A stretch of 64,000 nucleotides of DNA, from IMG/VR virus record IMGVR_UViG_3300003690_000003, positions 106,862-170,861 of that record; one strand, 5' to 3'. Positions within the stretch are counted from its first letter, which is position 1. Each line of letters opens with the position of its first letter. The notes below the pieces were generated by a model. The model made no database searches and was not told the DNA's origin. It worked only from the letters and a program-made list of their open reading frames with translations. This stretch comes from a virus. Shown here piece by piece: positions 1-11,500 of the stretch. The position numbers were made by a program, and so were the translations under genes.

Positions 1-520
1 TTATTCCACCCACAATGTCATTTTCTAAGACAGCAGCTAGAGCGCCTGCCATGTCGCCAATTCCAACCTCTCCTACTTCTTCTATGGGCCATTCTAAATC
101 AGGTATCGTGGAGTCCGGTGTCAAAGGGTGAATGGTCGTCGCCAGCGCCGGTGTACGTCCTATTGAAAAAGCTATTTTATTTGTATTAATGTTATTAGGG
201 GTATTTAAAATTTCAAGATCATCTGGTTCAAGACTGCCGTGATATTGGGTCTGATTCAAATAACCAAAGTCTGCATAGGTATTTGGACCGTCGCCGTCTT
301 TAAAAGACCAATATCGCCCCATCGCGCCACGAAAAAAATCTTGTTCTGTATAGTCCGGGCCTCGCGCGCGATCATTAGCACTCATATATGTCGTTCTTAG
401 GCATGCATGATTTAAAGCAAACTTAGGGGATGTAATATCATCCCACCTAATTGTACTTGTCCTTTCAAGTTTTGACACCCCGACCAAGCTTCTATCAACT
501 AAAAGGTTTCGTTTACCCAT
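1..520 (-). CDS. Partial virion-module protein, 3' end outside window
   Basis: The frame is open from an ATG at 520 to the window edge (173 codons), and the C terminus is cut off. The start is preceded by a purine-rich TAGGAAAA sequence. The visible part is soluble, without a signal peptide or membrane segment, and rich in Asp, Asn and aromatics (for example RGAMGRYWSFKDGDGP near residue 65). I do not recognise a family. It is the last gene of a co-directional run of large tail and baseplate proteins, only 51 nt after its upstream neighbour, so a virion structural role is inferred from position. Confidence 0.75.
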   Translation of the reverse strand, partial: MGKRNLLVDRSLVGVSKLERTSTIRWDDITSPKFALNHACLRTTYMSANDRARGPDYTEQDFFRGAMGRYWSFKDGDGPNTYADFGYLNQTQYHGSLEPDDLEILNTPNNINTNKIAFSIGRTPALATTIHPLTPDSTIPDLEWPIEEVGEVGIGDMAGALAAVLENDIVGGI

Positions 521-571
521 TTGATTTTCCTATAGTATATAGATTTTTCTTGATATTTTTAAACATATTGA

Positions 572-3500
572 TTAGTAATCTTGTCCATTATCGTTCTGCT
601 CAAAAACGCGTGTAGGAATCGTAATCCCTGTTTGGTTTTCATATATAGTAATAACATTTCGTCTTCGAGGCATCGTGTGCCAACCAAACCATAGTTGCTT
701 AAGAGTTCTAACCCCGCGGTCTCGATCACTATTAGCACTTCGTGGCGGGGGCCACGCTATAGGTCGATGTGAACCAGCTTGCCAACGTCGTTTGCCGTTG
801 GGCAAGAGTTCCTTATACCACCTATAAAAAGCTATATAAACCTGCACTCGTTCAGGCCCAGTAAGTGATGGCGGTGGGCCCGGTGTGGTCGGTGCTTGTT
901 GTTGCGCGGCCGCATAACCAGTAGTAGTAGTGGTCATGGTAGCCGCGGCAGTTGTAGTGGCAGCCGCGGCAGCTGCTACACGGGTGGCTTCGGCTGCGGC
1001 AGCAGCGGCTGCTGCGGCGGCTGCTTGTTGGGCCTGGGCTGCGGCTGCCGCGGTGGCGCGAGCTGCTGCAGCCTGCTGTGCAGCATATGCAACAGCAGCC
1101 GTGGGGTTGGTTCCAACTCTTGTGTCTGTGTCGTATGAGTTAGCAAACTCGATAGAATCAGAAAATGAATCAATATTTGCAGCAATATTGGATGGGACCC
1201 CATATGTTATTGCTACGGCCTGAGTGGGACTTGGATTGGGTAACTCCAGAACTGCGCCTTCGCCTCCAATCACAAATAGCTCATTATAAATAGGCATCTT
1301 TAAGCCATCAAAATTAGCCAAATGTGTTTTGTGTCTTTTAAGGCGACACATTAAAGATCTATTACCGGTATCTGCGGCTTGTACAACTGATAGAGTAAGC
1401 GGATACCAAACCGGTGCCGTAACAATCGATCCCACCCCACCGAGCATATAAGCATGCATATATTCTACTATATATACAAATCCATATCGAGCTGCTATCA
1501 ATGCGGTATTACCCGGATCAATATTTCCGTCAGATACTTCATTAATAAATGCCATTTCAGAAGGCGCCGGAGGCGGTAAAGGAGTTGTGGCTGGATTAGC
1601 AAACGCGGGAGAACTGAGGGCTGGTGAACTAGCCAAACTAGCCGCCATATTTCCTTGCTCAACCTGGGCCTGAACTTGAGGGAGGCCAGCGCCTCCTACA
1701 AAAAAGTTCCCTGCGCTCAGCGTTGTTAGGGCGGGGACTATTGGATTGGGCTTTCCATTAAAAAAGTCCCCTTGAGTCAAATAGTTAGAAATCTGAGAAA
1801 CATTAGCGACGAGTTGAGTTGCCAAATTTGAGGTGCTACCACCAGCACCAGGCTGTAAAAGATTTATTGCTGCACTACCACTCAAAGCTTCGGCAGCAGC
1901 TTCGCGTTCAGGTTCGGTAATAAACTCTGAGTTTAATGAAAAAAGGTTGCTGACATCAAGGCCTTTCTCAGCATTAGCGCTCAGGTCCTCCGTGGTTGCA
2001 GGGGTGTTAAAAACGTTTTTTATAGGATTTTGTGGAGTATTTTGAAATACCGTTGCGACACAGTTATTAAAATGCATTATTCCATTTTGATTTTGAATTA
2101 GCCTTGTATTCGTATGTTGCAACGCCGGATTAGTTGCTTTAAGTCCCGGCGTACTAGCAAAAGTAATAGGAGAGTTTTTATTTATATTGGCCGAAAGAAT
2201 CTCGTAAAACGCTTCCTCTATGGCATTTTTAGTTGTATTATTATCTGAGAAAATGTCCAAAGGCTTCCGACCCGGTATTCTTAAAAAGTTAGGAGTTAAA
2301 AATATTGCGCCCTGTTGGGTGACCCCATCATTTTTTCCTGTCTCGTTGGCGACTAACCGGCCCCATTGATCAAAAGTAAGTCGCTTAATGGTCCCGCCGA
2401 CCGCGGCGTCGGTAGTCGAACCTACACTTAAAAGTCTCTTTGTGTTCAAAAAATCCAATCCATAAGGACGCAAAGCATCAGTGTCTATCGATTCCAAAAA
2501 GAACTGTCTAATGGTAAATATTTTTTTGCCCCCGGTCGTGGGTGCGGCGGGCGCCTGGGTCATGCTAGTTGTAGATCCTTTAGTTACTCCTATAGCACTC
2601 CTCAACGAAGAAGAAAAATCCCTGAGAAGCCTTATTAAAAATTCTATACCAGATGGTCCCGTAATCAAGGGGTTCACCGCAATAAATAAATTCATCTGTT
2701 CTTGAAGCGTTTGAGGACCAAAAAAGAAACCCATGGCAGTCAAATATTTGTTAACCGCTATAGACCACGGAGCTCCCACTACGATGGTAATAACTCCGCC
2801 TCCGAACTGTCGAGCTCGAATGTTTGCATCACGCGCAAGAGTTTGGCTGACTAACTCTTGACCCTCAGTTCCTGTAATGACGCCCATGCCGCCAATGGCT
2901 GGCTGGCCTCCAAAATCTATAATATTCTGAAGGGCGGCGCTGTACTGTTGAATAGCACCCTGGGCTACGGCTGCTGTTGTAGTTAAACTTTGTTCAATGG
3001 GCCCCATGTCAGAAACTGCACCATAGTCTACATCTCGCGGGGCACCGGTGGCGGGGTCAATATATTCAAGTGCCTCGCCGCTTTTAATTTTTTCTATAAA
3101 CAAGGGTGTATAGCGATTAGTCGTAATATTATAGTTACCAGAAAGTAAAGAGGTGCTCAGAAATCTTTCTAGCTGAACGATTAATAAATCGATGCCCGGG
3201 TCAGCAGGATCTGGCTTGGTTAAAATCTGTAAAATTTTATCTCTTGACTTATCTTCTATGGTTATCTCAACCCCATATTCATATAATCCAGTTGTAATAT
3301 CTTTAATACTATTATCGCGGATCTGATATTGCATGACTCCAGTTGAGGTGTTATAATCCATTCGTTGTGGTTCGCCCACTACTTCTACTCTTTTATCAAA
3401 CAAACGCAAGGGCGAATCCCCACCGGTTAATTTATTAAATACATTAGGCTTATTAACTCTGCGCCTTATAACCCTTATTGATTCCATATTACAACTTGTT

Positions 3501-4531
3501 AACTTATCATTAACATTATTATATAAAGCTTCATATTTGGCGCCATTTACTACAGCTTCTAAATAATCAAAACCGAAATAAAGAGACAAATCATTATTTT
3601 CATTTTTCGAAAAATATAAAGGCGAAAGATAAGATGGTTTTTGTTTTCTAACTTTTTCTAAAGTTTTTAATCTATCGCGAACGGCCTTATTGGCGGTTGT
3701 CAAACCACTCAACTTATTAAAATCAAATGAATGTCTTTCTACTCTCGCAAGATTTCGCTGATCAACTATCTTAGAGTTAATAGTTTTCTGGACTCGGAGA
3801 AGATTTCCGGACTCTGAGCCGCCAGAGCCATCTCCAGTGCGCCAGCGCGCTCCCTGATCTTGGTGAACGTCGCCCACCCATAGGCTCAGGCTTGGATCAT
3901 CAGAGGAAACACTTGCTGGATAAAACAGATTAGTTTCTAAGTTGACTATTGAGTTTTTAATGACCAGTTCAGAAACAGTTTTGCCAAATAAAACATCCGC
4001 TGGATCAATAACGCTGGTATCATTATCTTCATTTGTATCAACTATGGGTACCGCAAAAATACTTAAGTACGGAGGAGCGGCGCCGGGTACCTCAAATGAT
4101 TTTCTAAAAAGCAAATCCGTACCGTACAGATCTCCATACTGCTGCGCCTGTGTTGTAGAAAGGCCCGCACTTAGAGCAACGTCCCCTAAAACCGCTTCCT
4201 GAAGAGGATAAACTCCCCGCGAAACTTTACCGTTGTCCTGATTTGAGTTTAGAAAATCTTTAAGTTTCGTACGGTCAGCATATATCGATATTGCCAAAGC
4301 ATCGTCACTAGTGACAACAACTAAAACATTTAACTTATTAAAAAATGACTCGCGAGTTCCTATTATAGAAGAATTGCTAGCAGCCGTAGTAAAATACTGC
4401 TTTAACACAAACTCCACATCTATCTTGAGCTTGTCGCCTCGATTATACAATGTAATATTTTTGATATAAACCGGAAATGTGTCTGGATCTTGACCGATAA
4501 TGCTAAGACTATGTTCTGGGATATGTGCCAT
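572..4531 (-). CDS. Large virion structural protein with Ala/Thr/Gln-rich linker (1319 aa)
   Basis: A 1319-residue protein without signal peptide, encoded in the tail module and overlapping the 345-aa gene upstream by one base. Residues 1 to about 1130 are mixed and mostly beta/loop-like. About 70 residues of nearly pure Ala, Thr and Gln follow (roughly 1144-1213). The C-terminal domain of about 100 residues is basic and aromatic (PERVQVYIAFYRWYKELLPN, then GKRRWQAGSH). This layout suits a tail or baseplate-peripheral protein whose end domain hangs on a flexible or helical tether. I cannot assign a named T4 gene. The structural role is inferred from size, neighbours and composition. Confidence 0.85.
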   Translation of the reverse strand: MAHIPEHSLSIIGQDPDTFPVYIKNITLYNRGDKLKIDVEFVLKQYFTTAASNSSIIGTRESFFNKLNVLVVVTSDDALAISIYADRTKLKDFLNSNQDNGKVSRGVYPLQEAVLGDVALSAGLSTTQAQQYGDLYGTDLLFRKSFEVPGAAPPYLSIFAVPIVDTNEDNDTSVIDPADVLFGKTVSELVIKNSIVNLETNLFYPASVSSDDPSLSLWVGDVHQDQGARWRTGDGSGGSESGNLLRVQKTINSKIVDQRNLARVERHSFDFNKLSGLTTANKAVRDRLKTLEKVRKQKPSYLSPLYFSKNENNDLSLYFGFDYLEAVVNGAKYEALYNNVNDKLTSCNMESIRVIRRRVNKPNVFNKLTGGDSPLRLFDKRVEVVGEPQRMDYNTSTGVMQYQIRDNSIKDITTGLYEYGVEITIEDKSRDKILQILTKPDPADPGIDLLIVQLERFLSTSLLSGNYNITTNRYTPLFIEKIKSGEALEYIDPATGAPRDVDYGAVSDMGPIEQSLTTTAAVAQGAIQQYSAALQNIIDFGGQPAIGGMGVITGTEGQELVSQTLARDANIRARQFGGGVITIVVGAPWSIAVNKYLTAMGFFFGPQTLQEQMNLFIAVNPLITGPSGIEFLIRLLRDFSSSLRSAIGVTKGSTTSMTQAPAAPTTGGKKIFTIRQFFLESIDTDALRPYGLDFLNTKRLLSVGSTTDAAVGGTIKRLTFDQWGRLVANETGKNDGVTQQGAIFLTPNFLRIPGRKPLDIFSDNNTTKNAIEEAFYEILSANINKNSPITFASTPGLKATNPALQHTNTRLIQNQNGIMHFNNCVATVFQNTPQNPIKNVFNTPATTEDLSANAEKGLDVSNLFSLNSEFITEPEREAAAEALSGSAAINLLQPGAGGSTSNLATQLVANVSQISNYLTQGDFFNGKPNPIVPALTTLSAGNFFVGGAGLPQVQAQVEQGNMAASLASSPALSSPAFANPATTPLPPPAPSEMAFINEVSDGNIDPGNTALIAARYGFVYIVEYMHAYMLGGVGSIVTAPVWYPLTLSVVQAADTGNRSLMCRLKRHKTHLANFDGLKMPIYNELFVIGGEGAVLELPNPSPTQAVAITYGVPSNIAANIDSFSDSIEFANSYDTDTRVGTNPTAAVAYAAQQAAAARATAAAAAQAQQAAAAAAAAAAAEATRVAAAAAATTTAAATMTTTTTGYAAAQQQAPTTPGPPPSLTGPERVQVYIAFYRWYKELLPNGKRRWQAGSHRPIAWPPPRSANSDRDRGVRTLKQLWFGWHTMPRRRNVITIYENQTGITIPTRVFEQNDNGQDY
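893..1100 (-). repeat. Low-complexity GCN tract encoding poly-Ala/Thr/Gln linker
   Basis: About 200 bp of imperfect GCN/ACN/CAR triplets inside the 1319-aa gene, coding for runs of up to about 11 Ala with scattered Gln, Thr, Arg and Glu. Codons are mixed (GCA, GCC, GCG, GCT), so the tract is not a pure microsatellite and is probably selected at protein level. It separates the body of the protein from its basic C-terminal domain. Confidence 0.85.
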
Positions 4532-5568
4532 TATTCACAGATATCCTCTTCTGGTGCATAAAGATCGCGAATGAAATACTCTCTGGTACTTATAACACTA
4601 GATCCGGGAGCTGTTCCAAGCGCCGAGAAGTCTTCTATATTTGCCTGTCGCAACAAGTCATTACTTATTTCATTATCGACTTCTAGCGTTAAATAATATG
4701 GCACTTCTGTATTTGTATGAATAGCCGCCGAATCATCATTAAATTTCAAGGGCAATAAGTTGCCAAACAAGGTGCTACTAGATAAATAAACTTCAATATC
4801 AAAGTTCTCTTTATTAAAATCTACGTTCTTTTCAGTTATTTGAATAATCAAATCTTCTGGGCTAATAACTACATAGGTTCCATCTGGTTTAATAGTTGTC
4901 GTTATCGCTTGAATATTGTGTACATTGTGTTGTTGGGTCAGCGCTTCGTCTGTATATTCAGGACTATCCGCGAGGGCTGGGGACCAATCTTCTATCGCTG
5001 CAGCATACGTTCTATATTTGATAGCAATATCAATTTGAGGAATCTTTTCTATTCCGGCGGAGCTCGTATAAAAAGAAAGTGATGACGAGATCTCGCCGTG
5101 GCGCGCCGTTACTGCCCATGCTGGCTGTTTGTTAGAGTTGAGCCTCGATCTTCCTAATGGTTTTGTAAAAAAATCAATCCTATCTTGAACATATTGTAGT
5201 TCTTGGCGATTATAGATTGCACCTGGATCCATGAATAAAGGATCGTCAAGAAGGGTGCGGTCTTCTTTAAATATGGCACGAATAATCGCTGCGCTAGCAC
5301 TTTGAGCCGTCTGGATACCAGTAAATACATTTAAGGTTTTAGTGGAGGGAGTATCATCTTGAATCCTTGGCTCTATACTATTTTGGCCTTCAGTTACAGT
5401 AACTTGTGTACTAGTATTATCCCCCCCCGTAAACGCAGAGTTGTATATTATACCTTCATCAAAAAAAGCATAATAAGCCGGCTTAAAAACGCCCTTGGAA
5501 AGCTTATATCTTCCATATGGGGTTAGCTTTACTTCTAAAACTTCTTGCTTTTTATTAAAAAACTCCAT
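4531..5568 (-). CDS. Tail/baseplate structural protein (345 aa)
   Basis: A soluble 345-residue protein between the 4098-aa LamG protein (9 nt gap) and the 1319-aa protein (one-base overlap). It begins MEFFNKKQEVLEVKLTPYGR and continues with aromatic-rich sequence; this N-terminal style resembles virion proteins of marine myophages, which is a memory-based resemblance only. No enzymatic motif is visible. A run of eight G on the coding strand (plus-strand 5421-5428) lies near codon 47. The frame stays open across it, but it is a potential slippage site. A structural role is inferred from neighbours. Confidence 0.85.
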   Translation of the reverse strand: MEFFNKKQEVLEVKLTPYGRYKLSKGVFKPAYYAFFDEGIIYNSAFTGGDNTSTQVTVTEGQNSIEPRIQDDTPSTKTLNVFTGIQTAQSASAAIIRAIFKEDRTLLDDPLFMDPGAIYNRQELQYVQDRIDFFTKPLGRSRLNSNKQPAWAVTARHGEISSSLSFYTSSAGIEKIPQIDIAIKYRTYAAAIEDWSPALADSPEYTDEALTQQHNVHNIQAITTTIKPDGTYVVISPEDLIIQITEKNVDFNKENFDIEVYLSSSTLFGNLLPLKFNDDSAAIHTNTEVPYYLTLEVDNEISNDLLRQANIEDFSALGTAPGSSVISTREYFIRDLYAPEEDICE

Positions 5569-5577
5569 TAATCTTTC

Positions 5578-8500
5578 TTACCCTAGAAGGTTCAAGGCTC
5601 CTTGTGCTGCGTCGGCGGCAGCCTGATCAGCCAGGTCCTGCGCCGCTTCGACATCCTCAACCGATTCGCTGGAGGCATACTGTATTCCCATATCCATCTT
5701 AACTAGCTCCACAAGAGAGAAATAATCGTATGGCCAGTTGTAAGTATAAGGAGAATCAATGCTATTTGGAACTGTTGATAAATCATCAGTAAGCCCCGTT
5801 GCTTTATATTTGTTATAGTTACTCTTCGCTCTTCGTTTTACCTTAAATACCATCCAACGCATGTGCTCGCTAATCTGTCTCTGGTCACTATCGAAAAAGT
5901 CTTCTGCCAATAAGGAATGTTGGATTGTTGCCTCTCTAGCTTGTAGTGATTCTCCGCTAGTCTCAGGAGGTAAGTTTTGCCATATATCGGCTAAATCTTG
6001 TTGGGAAAACTTCTTTGTAAACTCAAAAACAAACATCACAAACGGATCGATTGTTTCTCGGCCCGTTTCGGTTGTTACAAAATCAAATTTTGGAGGGAAC
6101 ACATAGTCTTTCAAAGCTTTACAAATCTTTAGGACGTCAGGTTTCACTTGGACTTGAGTTTGCTGACCGGCAAGAATACGAATGGCGCCGTTTCTTTGGT
6201 GCTTGCTGAATCTATAGAACTTTCTGCGGCCGTCGAGGGCAATAGTAAATGGTACCGCTACGACCGCTTCGGATACCACTTTTGCATCGGTTATGGAGCC
6301 AATCCGCTTTACGACCGGAGAAAAACCAACTACATCTAGCAAAGATTGAACATTGTAATTTGCGTCGCCATTTGGTGAACTCTCGATGTGGCCTGGATCG
6401 GTTAAAGAGATAAAAATCCCCTCTCTCCCTTGACAGATGGCCCCCTTCTGATGCCACATCCCCTTGGTCGCTAAAAGGTCGCCGCTGTGAGCGGCCGCAG
6501 TCGGAGTGAGCGGCGTCGATGCTGACACGGCAGCAAAATTCAACACTGGCGTCTCAAACTTAGTTTGTATAAGCCATCGTTTTGTCGCGGTGGTCGTGTT
6601 GGCTATAATAGCGGTTACCTCTCTTGTCAAATCCACACTTGCACTAATCTGCATCGCCGCAAAGCGTTGTTTGGCGTCAGGGTCGTTCAGAAAAATCGTA
6701 TTTGTGCTCGCGTCAGGGCTTAAATATTCCCCAGACCTCTGGTAAGTTATCTCGCTATTAGAAAAAATATCAGCCAGCATAGGCTTCCCATCATATTGCG
6801 GTTTAAAAAGAATCGTTGCAACAGCCTCACCATCATAATAGGGAGGCGTTACGTGAACCCACGAAGGAATGTTGGCCGTTCCTTCGAAGCTGGCAGACAT
6901 CGGCCGTCCAAACCCGCTAGCACGATTATACATAGTAAAAATAGTCGTATCCGCAACTTGTTTAGAAAGTTGAGTTTGCGCTGGGCTGGCGGCGCCAATG
7001 ATAGATTGTTGAGTGCGGTTCAAGCTCACTTTCATGCCATAAACAGAACCAGATTTAACCTCTCTAAATTGATCTTCGCGGGAAGATTTAAATGATTTTA
7101 AACCAGTCTGGAAAAAGTCTACCGTCTCACAGACAAAATTATCTATAGCCAGTTCATAATTTTTAAGGCCATCTCCTGGCCATCTAACAGCATTCATACA
7201 GTTTGCCAACGTCGGATTGGTGGGATTACTAGCTAGGTGACCATAACTAGAAGAAATACTTCCCGAGCCCACTCCCCGATCAAATATATATCCTGCATTA
7301 AAGTTATCGTAGTTAGCAGCAGGGTTCGGGTCGTCGGCGGCGGGGACCTGAATGGGGGCGAGGATCCTAGTGCTCATATGCTGCACTGGATGTAGAAGCG
7401 CTTCAAAAGGAAGCTTGTGCATATAATAATAATATCCAGTTTCATCGACCAGGGTCGAGTAAGACGCCGAGGGGTTTAATGGAAGAAGACCTTTCCATCC
7501 ATAGTATTCCCCAAAATCATCTGAACCGGCGCGAGGACAGTTCGCCCCGCCGATCTGTTTCGTCTGAGACCGAGCTGAGTATTGAACATCGCGGCCGACG
7601 GTATGGCCGAGATAATCTCTGATATAGCCATCCCAAATGCTCCGAAGGATATAGTTGGAAACGCCAATTCCTGATTTAATCGTATTATACAAGATTCCCG
7701 GGCCGGCTAAGGGCTCAACAAAGGCACGAAATGCTGCTTTCGTCTCCATAAAATCAGACGTTATCCGGCCTCCACCCCTCTTGGGGAGACGACTACCCCC
7801 GGCCCAATCTGGACTAGTAGCCTCGTCGTCATTACCGCAGGCAGCCGCAGTACACTTCATAAACGGTCCATATGAAGATGAAAGTCCCTTGTAAGGCAAG
7901 AACTTAACTAACCCGGAGCATCGCAAAGCTAGCTTGTCTTTCTTCATAATATCGCCATTGACAAGAGATTTGTTATCGTAAGTCTCATCGACTACACTAA
8001 AAAATCTCATAAAATCAGAGTTGGAATAAACCTTGAAAAAATTATTCTCGGAGCTATCAGCTATAGAGGAACCAGTTAAGTCTAAAAAGCTATTATTGGG
8101 GGCCCAAAAGTCTTCAGCCGCCGTATTCAGATAATAATCCATCTGTTCACTAATTCTAAACTCGGGAACTATAGAATAATCTTTACCAATAAGTCTCAAA
8201 TTCTCACAATATTGATCATAAGTTAAATAAGGCTTTTTGCCGGCTTGTTCGGCAACCTGGTATTCGGCATCGCCTGGAAAGTTTGCTCTGGGGTTATTGG
8301 TATTAAAAGATGTGGGGGCTCCACCGTCACCGGCTGCGCCGGAGATACCAATCATACATCTTTGAGTGTACATACAACTGGCGGTAATATTTCCTTCACC
8401 CCACTGATCAAATCCAGAAAAACAATTTTGAAGAAGCCCAGAGCCACTAAGGGGATTCGAAGATAAGGTATCTTGAAAGTTTGTATCAGCTGTAGTGCCC

Positions 8501-11500
8501 GGGCTAGGATAGCCATGACCATCGAGAGGCCAAATACTGGCATTTAAGGCAGCGCCCGTAGGCGACATAGGAAGATCCACTTGACTACCGGCATATCCGC
8601 GTAGAGTGCGATTATTATTCCATATATTACTAATAGAATAGTTTACTCTCCGACGATTTCTATTAAGACCGGCATTCTTAGCTGCGGGATAAACTGTTTG
8701 TTTGTAGTTTACAAGTACTTTGTCTATATTTTCGAAAGGAGAGTTCTCAGTATTTCCAGCGGTATCTTTAAGAAGAAGCTCATTTAGACGATTGAAATAC
8801 AAATCTCCTCTCTTAGTGTCGAGTTTGAGATTATATCTATTTGTGAGTTCAATGTTTGCAAAGTAATCTACTTTATTAGCAAATGAATGATTATAAATCA
8901 ATGACTGATCGATAAACGTTACATTTCTATCATTATCGACCACTCTATTGGTGGAAACAAGAGTGTGAGTCATTACTTTGTGCTGGCTCCCTATAGGAGG
9001 TTCTATATAACTAACAATCTCGTTGCCTTTAAGACCGCGGACGCCAGTGGCCCGGTTTACTATAGTCGGGAGTGTTCTTACAGTTAGGCGGTTGTTCTTT
9101 CTTTGTTCTCGCACTAATGGGTGTGAGTGTGGGCCCGCTTGGATTTGTCGGAATGTAGGCCAGCCATAAGGGCCGTTGCGGTGAAGCATGAGAGCGTTGA
9201 ACATCTGCGCAGTGCCGGCGCCTTGGCCATAGGTGCCAGCAGCGGCTTCTCCAGTACCATCGTAAATAAACCCCTCAATATATCCAAAATCTTCAGCATT
9301 CCTATTGGCATATTGCGTCTCGATCGCATCGGACTGGGACGGGTAAAATAGTTTTACGCGCTGCTGTCCATTAAGTGTAGATAAAATATCCGTGTTTAAA
9401 GGAAATCCTAAAGTATTTTGGGACGCAGTAAGCGGATCCTTAAGAACAGTATTCAGACCCGCAAAATTTGGTCCATAAAACGGATATCCGCCGGCAGCTA
9501 CGGTCTTTCGTGTAGCGCCCCATCGGTACAGGGGGAACCACAGCGGATATGCCCCACCGGCCGGGCCCCTGACCGTGCAGCCAAAATCACTTGCCGAAAC
9601 AAACTGATCTTCTAGTTTGTAATGGAAAGGTCCATCATATCTTGAACCGTCGATAGAAAGATCTGAAGCCACTGCTCCATTAACAGTACCATTGTGACCA
9701 CCAATCTGATCGATTATCATCGTAGCCGAATCACCCCTTCCATCGCCCATGCGATACCAAGAGAGCAGACTGGCGGCCGCGCTGTGTTGTTTAAAATTCT
9801 TTGCTGTACCATTGTTATATGCCTCTTCGGCCTGGTTTGCTGATAGTTCAGTGTTCCAAATAGCCACTTCATCGATGTTGCCATCAAAGTAGCCGCCAGG
9901 GGCATCAAGTTCGACTCCTATGGTGCCGTTCTCGGTGGCGATGGCCGCGGGGTTATCCAGCTGGAAGCCGGCACTTGTAGTACGATCGACGCCGTCGAGA
10001 TACAGTTTCATACCGCCGAGAGAGACCCCTGCAGGATCGCCCCCCTCAAAGGTTGCCACGACATGGTGCCACTGATTATCATTTAAGTACGCAGTACCCG
10101 TCTTAATACGCCCGTTGCTGTCGCTACCATCAATTTGGAATCTAATCCCGTCGCTAGAGTTGGTATAAAGAGCACGACCATAAATACCAAAATGTATTAA
10201 CTGCTGATAGCTGCTCCAGTCCGCGGAATTAAACCACAAAGAAATCGAAAATGGCTTAGCGCTGGTGCCGCTTCCGCCAATAAGACTGTTCCAGGTAACG
10301 GCTGTTCCAATATCAATATAATCATTTGTATCATCAAAAAACATCGATGAACTGTTCTGAAGATATGCATAGCTTGTTAGACCATCATATCCATAAACCT
10401 TCGCGGTAGGAAGGAGTGAACCTGTAATCCATGCATATTGTCTATCGCTCTGCGGGATTTGATGAGTTACGTAAGCATTGTCATAGGTGTTGGTTTGATA
10501 GGTCGGCCATGAAACTCCTCCGGCGGCGAGGGCTTCGAAGCGCTTAGGAGCATGGGCGTGCTGAAGCACCAAGTCAGTTGCTAGCGAAGCGCTTGCGGCA
10601 CTACTGCCAATAAGGCCCATTTGATTATCAACGGAAGCGTTTGTATCGCCGGCGTAGGAGTTGAAACGATACCACGCTTGCAGACTCGTTGGAAGCGTCT
10701 CCTTGATATTAACAACAACTCCATTATTATATAAACTCTTCACTTCGGCTGCAGCCAGGACCTTTGACCAAACCGCAAAATTGCTAATATAAGCGTTGGT
10801 ATTCGCGGTTCCGCTATCTCTACTCCCAATAGTTAGGCCTTTTATAATCTGGCCAGAAGTACTCGAATTAGCTACGGTATCATTATCATTGACCCCATTA
10901 AGATAAATTGTGGCAGTTTCATCGCCGCCGTTGTCGCTCCCCCCGTTATAGGTTATAACCACATGATACCACCGATTGGTGGTAAGTGCTGTAGCGTTCA
11001 GGACGGTGACGCCTGAACTGTTGTTGCCAAAAAACTTTAAGAGACCGGTCGAATAAATATTCATATATCTCTGTACACCAAATGCCCAAACCTTGCTGCT
11101 GCTCCCGGGGAGAGTCGGAAGCCGCAGCCACAGAGAAACACTAAATGGCAATGCAGCGTTGCCCAAGCCACCTACAAGAGATGTCCAATCACTGGCGATG
11201 CCGGCCTCTACATAGCTTGTAGAACCATTGAAATAGCCAGCCCCCACAGGCGCCTCTTTGATCACACGCTTCGGATTTCGGTTCATCTTATTCCATGAGG
11301 GGAGGTTGGAATAAGCAACCTGAGTCAAACCATACTTGCGGATCCCCGAAGCCGAGCTGCTGGCCGCAACGCCGACTTCCACGCCAAAGCGACCAGAATG
11401 TAAAGTAGACCGCTGGTTGAGTCCGCGCGCATAATCAATCTGATCTACAACATGGATTGTACCGGATATGCTAGGATCGCCCGGAACCGAGCCGGTGCGT

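Noticed and set aside
896-1223. Open frames on the plus strand rich in Gly, Ser and Cys or Ala
   Set aside because: They are the antisense of the poly-Ala linker in the 1319-aa gene; GCN repeats give open frames in several registers.
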